From Streptomyces sp. T39 (GTDB lineage: Bacteria; Actinomycetota; Actinomycetes; Streptomycetales; Streptomycetaceae), in assembly GCF_008042045.1 (NCBI RefSeq), contig NZ_RDBP01000012.1, positions 3,391,644 through 3,429,422 of the forward strand: 37,779 nucleotides of DNA, given 5' to 3'. Of the stretch, positions 25,041-31,937 are shown piece by piece. Both the position numbers and the translations under genes were made by a program. A model generated the notes under the pieces. That model ran no database searches and was not told the DNA's origin. It worked only from the letters and a program-made list of their open reading frames with translations. How positions within the stretch are numbered: position 1 is the first letter of the stretch; each line of letters starts with the position of its first letter.

Positions 25041-25430
25041 CTACGCGTCCCAGCCGCCGTACGGCACGGTGATGAGTTCCATCGCGTGGCCCGACGGGTC
25101 CATGAAGTACACGCCGCGGCCGCCGTCGTTGTGGTTGACGGTGCCGGGCAGCTCGCGCCGGGGGTCGGCGTAGTGCTCGATGCCGCGCTCCACGATCTGC
25201 GCGTACGCCGCGGTGAACTCCTCCTCGGAGACGAGGAAGGCGTAGTGCTGCGGGGTGATGCCGTCCGCGGGGACGGTGGCGAAGTCCAGGGTGACGCCGT
25301 TGCCGAGGGCGACGGCGATGAACGGGCCCCATTCGCCGGTGATCTCCAGGCCGAGCAGGCGGGTGAGGAACTCCGCGGATTCCCGGTTGTCCCGGGCGTG
25401 GACGATGGTGTGGTTCAGATCGACTGACAA
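25041..25430 (-). CDS. VOC (glyoxalase/dioxygenase) superfamily protein
   Basis: A 129-residue vicinal-oxygen-chelate protein with two beta-alpha-beta-beta-beta modules. Module 1 starts DLNHTIVHARDN (a metal-type His) and module 2 ends GRGVYFMDPSGHAMELITVPY (a Glu). The start is decided by the ribosome site: GGAGG (plus-strand 25437-25441) sits six bases from a TTG at 25430. The upstream in-frame extension to 25490 has no support. The activity could be glyoxalase-like, dioxygenase-like or antibiotic-binding. Confidence 0.85.
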   Translation of the reverse strand: MSVDLNHTIVHARDNRESAEFLTRLLGLEITGEWGPFIAVALGNGVTLDFATVPADGITPQHYAFLVSEEEFTAAYAQIVERGIEHYADPRRELPGTVNHNDGGRGVYFMDPSGHAMELITVPYGGWDA

Positions 25431-25567
25431 GGAATGCCTCCGAGGGCATCTCCTGACACCTCCATGCCTCACCCGGCCGGTGACCGACACGCGATGTCGC
25501 CGTGGATCATAGCGGGGCCCTGCGGCCGGTGCCGGGGGCGAGGCGCTTCCCCGGCGTCCCGTATGCT

Positions 25568-25651
25568 TTGAACGCGTTCAAGAACGTCGTTCACGGAAGG
25601 CCTTCCTGAACCGCGTTCATGAGTCGCGTTCGAGAACGCCGTCAAGGACGC
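25568..25651. promoter_or_regulatory. cluster of GAAC/GTTC dyads (operator array)
   Basis: A perfect 14-bp palindrome TTGAACGCGTTCAA (25568-25581) is followed by GAACGTCGTTC, a bulged GTTCA...TGAAC dyad around GGAAGGCCTTCC (25589-25611), GAACCGCGTTC and GTTCGAGAAC. Such sites are typical of TetR-family repressors. The next start codon is 25717. Confidence 0.65.
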
Positions 25652-25716
25652 GATCGTCCCGCGTCCCCCTCCCCGCTCGCGCGGACACCGCGCGGCGCAC
25701 CGGTATCGGAGACACC

Positions 25717-26091
25717 ATGGCCCGCATCCCCGCCCCCTGCCGCGTCGGCCGCCGCACGCGTGCGACGGCGCTCGGCTACGTGGCCGCGGCCGGGGCCGGT
25801 GCGCTGGTGGTCGGGGCGATGGACCACCCGGACCCGGGCACCGCCGTCCTGCACCTGGCCACGTTCCCGGGGTCCGTCGTGGTGGGGATCGCCGCCTGGT
25901 GCCTCGCCGGACTCCTCGACGTCGCGCCGTCCACCTCCGACGCGGAGCCGGGACTCCTCGGCCGGATGCTGCCGTTCGTGCTCGGGGCCGTGGTGAACAC
26001 GCTCCTGGTGTGGGGCGCCGTCGCCTTCGGCCGCACGGTGGCGGGTGAACTGCGCGAGCACCGGCGCCACCGGAGCCGCGGCGGCGCGTGA
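25717..26091 (+). CDS. small membrane protein (SCO4225-like)
   Basis: A 124-residue protein with three hydrophobic segments: about 17-34 (ATALGYVAAAGAGALVVGA), 45-66 (LATFPGSVVVGIAAWCLAGLL) and 84-106 (MLPFVLGAVVNTLLVWGAVAF). The tail is basic. It resembles the SCO4225 family of small actinobacterial membrane proteins, of unknown function; this call is from memory of the pattern. The ATG lacks a strong ribosome site. It lies behind an operator-like cluster, so it is probably tightly repressed by a regulator not encoded here. Confidence 0.65.
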   Translation: MARIPAPCRVGRRTRATALGYVAAAGAGALVVGAMDHPDPGTAVLHLATFPGSVVVGIAAWCLAGLLDVAPSTSDAEPGLLGRMLPFVLGAVVNTLLVWGAVAFGRTVAGELREHRRHRSRGGA

Positions 26092-26107
26092 GCCCTGCGG
26101 GCCGGGA

Positions 26108-26488
26108 TCAGACGCCGGTCGGGGCGGTCTCCCGCGCGCGGCGTTCCGTCGTCTCGATGTAGTGGCGCAGGGCCGTGCGCGAACGTGCGAGGGTGTCGAT
26201 CTGCTCGTCGAGGCCGGTGAGCCGGGCGCGCAGGGTGTCGATGAGCTCGTCGCAGGGGGTGATGTCCGGGCCCGGGCCCGTGACGCAGGGCAGCATGTAC
26301 GCGATGTCCTCCGTGGACAGCCCCGCTTCGAGCAGCTTCCTGATCTGGCGCACGGTCAGGACCGCGTCCTCCGTGTACTCCCGGTAGCCGCTGGCCCGCC
26401 GCAGGGGCTGGAGGAGCCCCTGTGCCTCGTAGTAGCGCAGTTGGTGGGTGCGTACCCCGGTGCGCCGGCTCAAGTCCCCGATCAGCAT
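26108..26488 (-). CDS. MerR-family transcriptional regulator
   Basis: A 126-residue MerR protein. The DNA-binding domain is MLIGDLSRRTGVRTHQLRYYEAQGLLQPLRRASGYREY, with QIRKLLEAGLSTEDIAYML following. The C-terminal coiled coil (DELIDTLRARLTGLDEQIDTLARSRTAL) ends without the Cys cluster of metal sensors, although a Cys in MLPCVTG and another in ITPCDEL could sense redox or electrophiles. ATG 26488 has AAGGGGGAA about five bases upstream. It is divergent from an imine-reductase-like gene with a MerR-type promoter between them. Confidence 0.92.
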   Translation of the reverse strand: MLIGDLSRRTGVRTHQLRYYEAQGLLQPLRRASGYREYTEDAVLTVRQIRKLLEAGLSTEDIAYMLPCVTGPGPDITPCDELIDTLRARLTGLDEQIDTLARSRTALRHYIETTERRARETAPTGV

Positions 26489-26500
26489 CGCCGTTCCCCC

Positions 26501-26532
26501 TTGACCTTCATACCGGTGTGAATGTCGAGGAT
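26501..26532 (+). promoter_or_regulatory. MerR-type promoter with over-long spacer and dyad
   Basis: TTGACC (26501-26506), 20 bases, GAGGAT (26527-26532). The spacer contains TTCATACCGGTGTGAA (26507-26522), an almost perfect dyad. MerR proteins activate by untwisting 19-20 bp spacers, so this is the probable target of the divergent regulator. Confidence 0.65.
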
Positions 26533-26571
26533 TCTGCCACGGAAGCCGAACAGGCAGGGAGCAGCACACTC

Positions 26572-27483
26572 ATGACACAGCATCAGTCACCACGCCCCAC
26601 CCGGGTCACGGTCATCGGCCTCGGTCTGATGGGGCAGGCCCTGGCCGGGGCGTTCCTGCACGACGGCCTGGCCGTGACCGTGTGGAACCGCACCGCGTCC
26701 AAGGCCGACGACCTCGTCGCCAGGGGCGCGCGGCGGGCCGGCTCCGCCCGCGAGGCGGTGGAGGAAGCGGGGGACGGCGGACTCGTGGTCGTCTGCCTCA
26801 CCGACTACGACGCGGTCCGCGAGGTCCTCGACCCGCTGGGGCCGCTGCTCGACGGGCGGGTGCTCGTCAATCTCACCTCGGGGACGTCCGCGACGGCCCG
26901 CGAGACGGCCGCCCGGGTGGCCGGACACGGCGGCACGTACCTCGACGGCGCGATCATGGCCACCCCGGCCGGTATCGGCGCCGACGACGCCACCGTCCTC
27001 CTCAGCGGCGACGCCTCGGCATGGGCCCGGCACGGGGACACCCTGCGCCTCCTCGGCGGGGGGACGGCCCACATCGGCGACGACCACGGCCTCGCCGCCC
27101 TCTACGAGATGAGCGTGCTCGGCCTGATGTGGAGCATCCTGAACGGCTTCCTCCACGGGGCCGCGCTCCTCGGCGCCGCGGGCGTGCGGGCCGAGGCGTT
27201 CGCCCCGGTCGCGCGGCACGGGCTCGGGACCGTGTCCGGCTGGCTGTCCGACTACGCCCGGCGGGTCGACGCGGACGACCACACGTCCCCCGACGCCACG
27301 CTCGAGACCCATCTCGCGACCATGGACCACCTCGTGCACGAGAGCGAGGCGCTCGGGGTCGGCACCGAACTGCCGCGGTTCGTACGAGATCTGGCCCGGC
27401 GGGCCGTCGCGGCGGGCCACGGCGGCGACGAGTACTCGGTGATGATCGACCTGTTCCGCAAGCCCACGGGAGCGCCCGGGTGA
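26572..27483 (+). CDS. imine-reductase-like NADP-dependent dehydrogenase
   Basis: A 303-residue protein of the beta-hydroxyacid dehydrogenase/imine reductase group. The N-terminal Rossmann domain has VTVIGLGLMGQALA (GxGxxG at 16-21) and VWNRTASKAD, which favours NADP. VNLTSGTS and YLDGAIMATPAGIG follow. The C-terminal helical domain (AALYEMSVLGLMWSILNGFLHG) fits reductive-aminase/imine-reductase partners rather than 6-phosphogluconate enzymes. GGGAG precedes the ATG. Probably switched on by the divergent MerR protein. Natural substrate unknown. Confidence 0.85.
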   Translation: MTQHQSPRPTRVTVIGLGLMGQALAGAFLHDGLAVTVWNRTASKADDLVARGARRAGSAREAVEEAGDGGLVVVCLTDYDAVREVLDPLGPLLDGRVLVNLTSGTSATARETAARVAGHGGTYLDGAIMATPAGIGADDATVLLSGDASAWARHGDTLRLLGGGTAHIGDDHGLAALYEMSVLGLMWSILNGFLHGAALLGAAGVRAEAFAPVARHGLGTVSGWLSDYARRVDADDHTSPDATLETHLATMDHLVHESEALGVGTELPRFVRDLARRAVAAGHGGDEYSVMIDLFRKPTGAPG

Positions 27484-27592
27484 GGTGCGGGGCCCCGGGC
27501 CGGTGACCCGGGCCGCCGGACGGAGGGAACGGGGGCGTCGCGGCCGGACCGTGCGGGGGGCGGCCCGGCCGCGGGGGGCGGGGTGCCGTCGG

Positions 27593-27640
27593 CCCGGACG
27601 CGGTGGTGGCGGCCAGGAGGCCGCCACCACCGCGTCCGGG
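27593..27640. terminator. bidirectional terminator, 22-bp stem
   Basis: A perfect 22-bp stem (27593-27614 with 27619-27640) with an AGGA loop, between two convergent genes. The rest of the 292-base gap (27484-27775) is GC-rich with no gene visible. Confidence 0.8.
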
Positions 27641-27775
27641 TGCGCGGCCCCGAACCGGTGCGACCGCAGGTACCGCACGTTCCCTCCCCCGTGGGAGACC
27701 TGGGCGGTGGCGTGCATTCCGCCTCGGTCCCCGTGGGGGCGCGCACCCCTCGGCGTCAGCGGGGCCGCGGGCGCG

Positions 27776-28612
27776 CTACCAGATCGACTCGACCCACTCC
27801 GGGTGGTCGATGAACGGGTTCCGGTTGCCCTGGTAGGAGGCGTATATGACCTCGTTGCGGCGCTGCTCGAACGCGTCGGGCGGGTCCTGGAGGTTCCACT
27901 GCTTGAGGACGCTCAGCCTGCCCATGTACGGGGCGCTGCCGTTGTTCACGTTCCCGTTGACCTCCAGGTCCGCCCAGCCGTCACCGCCCTCGTACCGGAC
28001 CGCCATGTAGAAGATCATGCGGGCCACGTCGCCCTTGTCCGCGTTGCGGGGCTCGAAGGAGTCCGAGTCGGTGAGGCTGCCACCGCCGCCGGAGACGGTG
28101 CTGCCGCCGGTGTCGAAGTCCTTGTTGCCGCGGATGCTGTTGACCTGGACGTCGGTCGGGCGCAGATGGTGGATGTCGGTGCCCGGTCCGGTGGCCGTGC
28201 CGAAGTCGCCGTGCGACTTGGCCCAGACGTGCTCCCGGTTCCAGTCGCCGGCGTCGCCGCCGTTGAGGGACTTGCTGCGGGAGCCGCCGGAGTAGAGCAG
28301 TCTCACGTTGGCGCTGTTGTTCGGGTCCTGGTCGGTGGCCTTGAGGGCGTTCCAGACGGCCGAGTAGGACAGCTTGGTCTGGTCGCTGATGATCGTGTGG
28401 AGCGCGTCCTTCAGCGCCGCGCCGGACGTGCCGAGGGCGTCGGCGTAGTAGGTGTCGTCGTACGCCGTGGCGGCGGTGGCGCCGGCGGCGGAACCGGTCG
28501 AGGGCGCCGGGGTGGCGGCCGCCGCCGGCAGGGTCAGCGCGGCCACGGCGGTGAAGGCCGCCAGACCGCCGAGTGCGGGGGATCTCCAGCGTCGGGCGTG
28601 GGGCGCAGGCAT
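27776..28612 (-). CDS. secreted endonuclease I-family nuclease
   Basis: A 278-residue endonuclease I/NucM-type enzyme (beta-beta-alpha metal nuclease). A signal peptide with basic N-region and hydrophobic core (LGGLAAFTAVAALTLPAAAA) ends near residue 33. The catalytic region is GDWNREHVWAKSHG (the His-Val-Trp core) and TDIHHLRPTDVQVNSIRGN. The enzyme should degrade extracellular DNA or RNA, releasing nucleotides. GGAGG precedes the ATG. It is divergent from the MetRS leader, and its upstream region has TTCAC repeats (see rejected PHO box). Confidence 0.92.
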   Translation of the reverse strand: MPAPHARRWRSPALGGLAAFTAVAALTLPAAAATPAPSTGSAAGATAATAYDDTYYADALGTSGAALKDALHTIISDQTKLSYSAVWNALKATDQDPNNSANVRLLYSGGSRSKSLNGGDAGDWNREHVWAKSHGDFGTATGPGTDIHHLRPTDVQVNSIRGNKDFDTGGSTVSGGGGSLTDSDSFEPRNADKGDVARMIFYMAVRYEGGDGWADLEVNGNVNNGSAPYMGRLSVLKQWNLQDPPDAFEQRRNEVIYASYQGNRNPFIDHPEWVESIW

Positions 28613-28836
28613 GGGGGGACCTCCGGTCTACGCGGGTTGAATGAGCCGGTAGTCGGAGGGTGACATGTGCATGTGAATCTGGGTGTGAACGACGGGTGTC
28701 GGATGTGTGGCGGCTTTCGGGAGGGCCGCCCCCCGCGCGCCGCGTCCGGGCGAAATGCCGCCTACCGCGTGCCTGTTCTGGGCGGAGTCCGGTGGCCTCG
28801 GCCGAAAACCCGTGGCCCCCGCCCGCGTTCCGCCGC
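28613..28836. other. divergent intergenic region, nuclease / MetRS leader
   Basis: No gene seen. Three GTGA-type words (28660, 28673, 28685) lie in the nuclease promoter region. The rest is GC-rich without clear structure. Confidence 0.5.
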
Positions 28837-28842
28837 TACCGT
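28837..28842 (+). promoter_or_regulatory. -10 of leaderless leader-peptide transcript
   Basis: TACCGT lies six bases before the ATG at 28849, so the transcript would start at or near the first base of the leader ORF. Confidence 0.55.
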
Positions 28843-28848
28843 CGGCCC

Positions 28849-28896
28849 ATGACCACGCACACGTTCCGGATGATGCCCCGCCACAGGGGCTGCTGA
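28849..28896 (+). CDS. Met-rich leader peptide (attenuator ORF)
   Basis: A 15-codon ORF encoding MTTHTFRMMPRHRGC, with tandem Met codons at 28870-28875 and a Cys last. It begins directly after a leaderless -10 and ends 91 bases before a methionyl-tRNA synthetase gene. Its tandem codons for the amino acid handled by the next gene, just before a hairpin strand, are the hallmark of ribosome-mediated attenuation. It is too short for statistical coding evidence; conservation in relatives would decide. Confidence 0.6.
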   Translation: MTTHTFRMMPRHRGC

Positions 28897-28937
28897 CACG
28901 GACGTGTGACGTACCGAGGCCCCGGGAAGGGGCCTCG
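28875..28937 (+). promoter_or_regulatory. attenuator with alternative stems upstream of MetRS
   Basis: Four segments can pair in exclusive ways: 1 GCCCC (28875-28879), 2 GGGGC (28886-28890), 3 GGCCCC (28918-28923), 4 GGGGCC (28929-28934). 3:4 lies in a 9-bp stem CGAGGCCCC/GGGGCCTCG (28915-28937, loop GGGAA). A ribosome stalled on the Met codons would cover segment 1, freeing 2 to pair with 3 and break 3:4. No T-run follows stem 3:4. Confidence 0.55.
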
Positions 28938-28987
28938 CCGCCGTGCGCGCTCGGAGCCCGTCCCGGTCGACGGAGAAGGAACTCCCC

Positions 28988-30634
28988 ATGACCGACGCGC
29001 CACGCACCTACATCACCACGACCATCCCGTACGTCAACGCCCGCCCGCACCTCGGCTTCGCCCTCGAACTGGTGCAGGCGGACGTCCTGGCACGCCACCG
29101 CAGGCAGGCGGGCGACGACGTCCGGCTGCTCACCGGCACCGACGACAACTCCCTGAAGAACGTCATCGCCGCCGAGGCGGCCGGCGTCGGTGTGCAGGAG
29201 TTCGTCGACCGGAACGCGGTCGCCTTCGAGAGGCTCCGCGACCCGCTGTCCCTCTCCTTCGACGACTTCATCCGCACCAGCAGCGACCCGCGCCACCGCG
29301 TCGGAGTGGAGCGGCTGTGGCAGCGGGTCGCGGAGGCGGGCGACCTCTACCGCAAGCACTACGAGGGCCTCTACTGCGTCGGCTGCGAGCAGTTCTGGAC
29401 GCCCGAGGACCTCGACGGCGGAAACTGTCCCGAACACGGCACACCACCGCGCCCCGTCGCCGAGGAGAACTGGTTCTTCCGCCTCTCCCGCCACGCCGAC
29501 ACCCTGCGCCGCCTCATCGGGGACGGCACCCTGCGCATCGAGCCCGCCTCCCGCCGCAACGAGGTGCTCGGCCTGATCGACGGCGGACTCCACGACTTCT
29601 CCGTCTCCCGCTCCCGCACCCGCGCCCGCGGCTGGGGCATCCCCGTGCCCGGCGACGACGACCAGGTCGTCTACGTGTGGTGGGACGCCCTCGGCAACTA
29701 CGTCACCAGCCTCGGATACGGCACCGGGGGCGAGGACTTCGACCGCTGGTGGGCGGGGAGCGGACGGCGGATCCACCTGGTGGGCAAGGGCGTCATCCGC
29801 TTCCACGCCGTGTACTGGCCGGCGATGCTGCTGTCGGCGGGGCTGCCGCTGCCCACCGACGTCCTCGTCCACGACTACCTCACCGTGGAGGGACGCAAGA
29901 TCAGCAAGTCGGCCGGCACGGTCGTGGATCCGGCGGATCTCGTCGCGCGGTACGGGACCGACGCGGTGCGCTGGTGGCTGCTGCGTGACGTACCGCGCGT
30001 CGGGGACGCGGACTTCACGGCCGAACGCCTGGTGCAGCGGCACGACACCGATCTCGCGGGCGGCGTCGGCAACCTGGTCAACCGGATCGTGACCATGGTC
30101 CACCGCTACCGGGCGGGCAGGCCCCCGGCCGTGCGCGGCGGAGACGTCCCCGGCGTCGCGCGGGTCGTCGGCGTCGCGCGGGTCGGCGGAATCGCCGCCG
30201 TCTCGGAATGGCTCGCCCGTGCCGTGGAGGAGAGCGCCGGACGGGTCGGATCGGCCCTGGAGGACTACGACTTCCGGCAGGCGGCCGCCGCCGTGTGGAC
30301 CGTCGTCGAGGAGGCCAACCGCTGCATCGACGCCACCCGGCCGTGGGTGCACGCACGAGCGGAGAAGGACGGCGACCGTGCGTCGGCCGAGCGGCTCGAC
30401 GACGTGCTGGGCGCCCTGCTGGCGAGCTGCCTCGTGCTCGCCGAGCGGCTGACGCCGTTCCTCCCGGACGCCGCCGCCCGCATCACCGCGCAGTGCACGC
30501 CGGTGGACGGCGTGCTGCCGCCCCCCGCACCCCTGTTCCCCCGCCTGTCGGACACGGCGGCGCGGCCCGCCGAGGCCGGACAGGAGACGGGGGGACAGGG
30601 GACGGCGGGACGGCGCGCGGTGGCCGGCGCCTGA
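28988..30634 (+). CDS. methionyl-tRNA synthetase (second-type paralogue)
   Basis: A 548-residue class I synthetase of MetRS type. The HIGH motif is ARPHLGFAL (His21), a zinc knuckle is Cys130/Cys133/Cys147/His150, WWDAL lies at 231-235, the methionine-site FHxxxWPAML at 272-281, and KISKS at 304-308. It lacks the C-terminal tRNA-binding domain. The usual GTDEHG is GTDDNSLKN here, unlike housekeeping MetRS, so this is probably a second copy with a special role such as resistance or altered substrate. An in-frame 18-bp duplication lies at 30152-30187. The GGAGAAGGA ribosome site is at 28972-28980. Likely controlled by the leader attenuator. Confidence 0.85.
   Translation: MTDAPRTYITTTIPYVNARPHLGFALELVQADVLARHRRQAGDDVRLLTGTDDNSLKNVIAAEAAGVGVQEFVDRNAVAFERLRDPLSLSFDDFIRTSSDPRHRVGVERLWQRVAEAGDLYRKHYEGLYCVGCEQFWTPEDLDGGNCPEHGTPPRPVAEENWFFRLSRHADTLRRLIGDGTLRIEPASRRNEVLGLIDGGLHDFSVSRSRTRARGWGIPVPGDDDQVVYVWWDALGNYVTSLGYGTGGEDFDRWWAGSGRRIHLVGKGVIRFHAVYWPAMLLSAGLPLPTDVLVHDYLTVEGRKISKSAGTVVDPADLVARYGTDAVRWWLLRDVPRVGDADFTAERLVQRHDTDLAGGVGNLVNRIVTMVHRYRAGRPPAVRGGDVPGVARVVGVARVGGIAAVSEWLARAVEESAGRVGSALEDYDFRQAAAAVWTVVEEANRCIDATRPWVHARAEKDGDRASAERLDDVLGALLASCLVLAERLTPFLPDAAARITAQCTPVDGVLPPPAPLFPRLSDTAARPAEAGQETGGQGTAGRRAVAGA
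30152..30187 (+). repeat. in-frame 18-bp tandem duplication in MetRS
   Basis: Two units sharing GGCGTCGCGCGGGTC encode GVARVV-GVARVG in a linker before the anticodon-binding helices. The frame is kept. Confidence 0.8.
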
Positions 30635-30778
30635 GGCGGCCGGTGGGCGCACGGTGGGGTCCCGGCACTGGAGCGCCTTCTGACGGTTCTCCAGCTCGGC
30701 CGACCGCTCCCGCAGCTGCTCGGTGAGCGCAGGGGCCCCACGGCGGCATCGGGGGCCGCCGTGCCCGGAGCGCCCGGA

Positions 30779-31885
30779 TCAGCCGAGACCCGCCCGGTGG
30801 GCGTGGAGTTCGGAGCGGACCAGTTCGAGCAGACGGCCCGTCCAGTTCCGGCCACGGCCCCCGTTGGCACCCCAGAAGAACGAGTCGTCGTCGTAGAGGA
30901 GTGTCGCGTCGGCGGTGCCGAGGAGGACGTCGGCCAGGTGCGGGTGCTGGGTGAACTTGGCCCGCAGCACGCCCGTCATCACGTGCGTGCGGACCAGTTC
31001 CCAGTCCTCCCGGCGGACGGCGTCCGCGGCCAGCTGCCGCGCGGCGCTCGCCGACGGTGCGGCGGCGATCGCGGCCCGGTCCGCCGGGTCGGCCGCCGTC
31101 TGCGCCCAGTACGCCTGGTCCGCGGAGGGATGGACGACTCCGCCGACGGTGACGGGGGCCGGGTAGTCGTTGCGCAGCCCTTGCTTGCCCGGGGCCGGCG
31201 ACGGGCGCAGGGGGTGGCTGATGGGGAGGTGCAGTGCCGGGGCGTGGCCCTCGGCGGGGCCGTCCGCGGGTGTCCGCGGGCCCTTCGCCGCCCGGCGGTC
31301 GCGTTCCTCGAAGTAGGCGACCGCCTCGTCGTACTCCTCCTGGTCCACCGGCTCGCCGGGCCAGCGGTCCGTCTCGCCGCCGACCCCGGCGAGCAGGACC
31401 TGGAGGGGGCCGTCCTTGCGGTCCATGTCGCCCAGGGCGTAGTGGCGCTGGGTCTCCGGGATGGCGAGATAGGCGGCGCGGGCGGCGGACCGCTTCTCCT
31501 CGGTCCGGTCGGCCAGGAAGGCGTCGACGGCGGCCAGGCACCGTCCGGTGGAGTCCGGCCGGTGGTTCAGCTGGTCGATGGTGTCGCGTACCTCCGCGAG
31601 CAGCAGCTCGGGCGTCAGCCACGTCCGCGGTCCGGTGAAGCGCCAGGAGGCCAGGTCGTGCGCCGAGGCCTCTGCCCCGTCCGGGAGTTCGGTCGCGACC
31701 CAGCCGCTGCGCAGCTTCTCCTCGAACTCCTCCAGCGTCACCAGGCCCCAGCAGTCGATCAGCCCGTCGGCGTAGATGAACAGGTCCGTGAGGAAGTAGT
31801 CGCCGTTGCGGATGAACGCGGGGCGCCAGGTGCCGGGCACGCGGACGCCGTCCGCCGTGCGATGGGTGACTCGTCTGCCGATCAT
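30779..31885 (-). CDS. NADAR-domain protein with extra N-terminal domain
   Basis: A 368-residue protein. The C-terminal half is NADAR (RibX/YbiA family): LRNDYPAPVTVGGVVHPSADQAYWAQ, then VLRAKFTQHPHLADVLLGT and DDSFFWGANGGRGRNWTGRLL. NADAR enzymes cleave N-glycosidic bonds in riboflavin intermediates or ADP-ribosylated guanine. The N-terminal 180 residues (MIGRRVTHRTADGVRV, then YFLTDLFIYADGLIDCWGLV) form a separate domain that I cannot name. ATG 31885 has CACAAT six bases upstream, so it is leaderless. No DarT-like toxin gene is adjacent. Reaction not assignable between the two known activities. Confidence 0.82.
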   Translation of the reverse strand: MIGRRVTHRTADGVRVPGTWRPAFIRNGDYFLTDLFIYADGLIDCWGLVTLEEFEEKLRSGWVATELPDGAEASAHDLASWRFTGPRTWLTPELLLAEVRDTIDQLNHRPDSTGRCLAAVDAFLADRTEEKRSAARAAYLAIPETQRHYALGDMDRKDGPLQVLLAGVGGETDRWPGEPVDQEEYDEAVAYFEERDRRAAKGPRTPADGPAEGHAPALHLPISHPLRPSPAPGKQGLRNDYPAPVTVGGVVHPSADQAYWAQTAADPADRAAIAAAPSASAARQLAADAVRREDWELVRTHVMTGVLRAKFTQHPHLADVLLGTADATLLYDDDSFFWGANGGRGRNWTGRLLELVRSELHAHRAGLG

Positions 31886-31891
31886 GGGGCC

Positions 31892-31897
31892 ATTGTG
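31892..31897 (-). promoter_or_regulatory. -10 of leaderless NADAR promoter
   Basis: On the minus strand CACAAT lies six bases before the ATG at 31885. Confidence 0.45.
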
Positions 31898-31937
31898 CCG
31901 GGCGCCGCCGGTGGGGTGGGAGCCCGGAGCGGCAGTC

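Noticed and set aside
28660..28689. PHO-box-like TTCAC repeats upstream of the secreted nuclease
   Set aside because: The TTCAC words on the minus strand are spaced 12 and 13 bases, not the 11-base period of Streptomyces PhoP direct-repeat units, and the third word is GTCAC. A PhoP-controlled nuclease would make sense, but the spacing does not fit.
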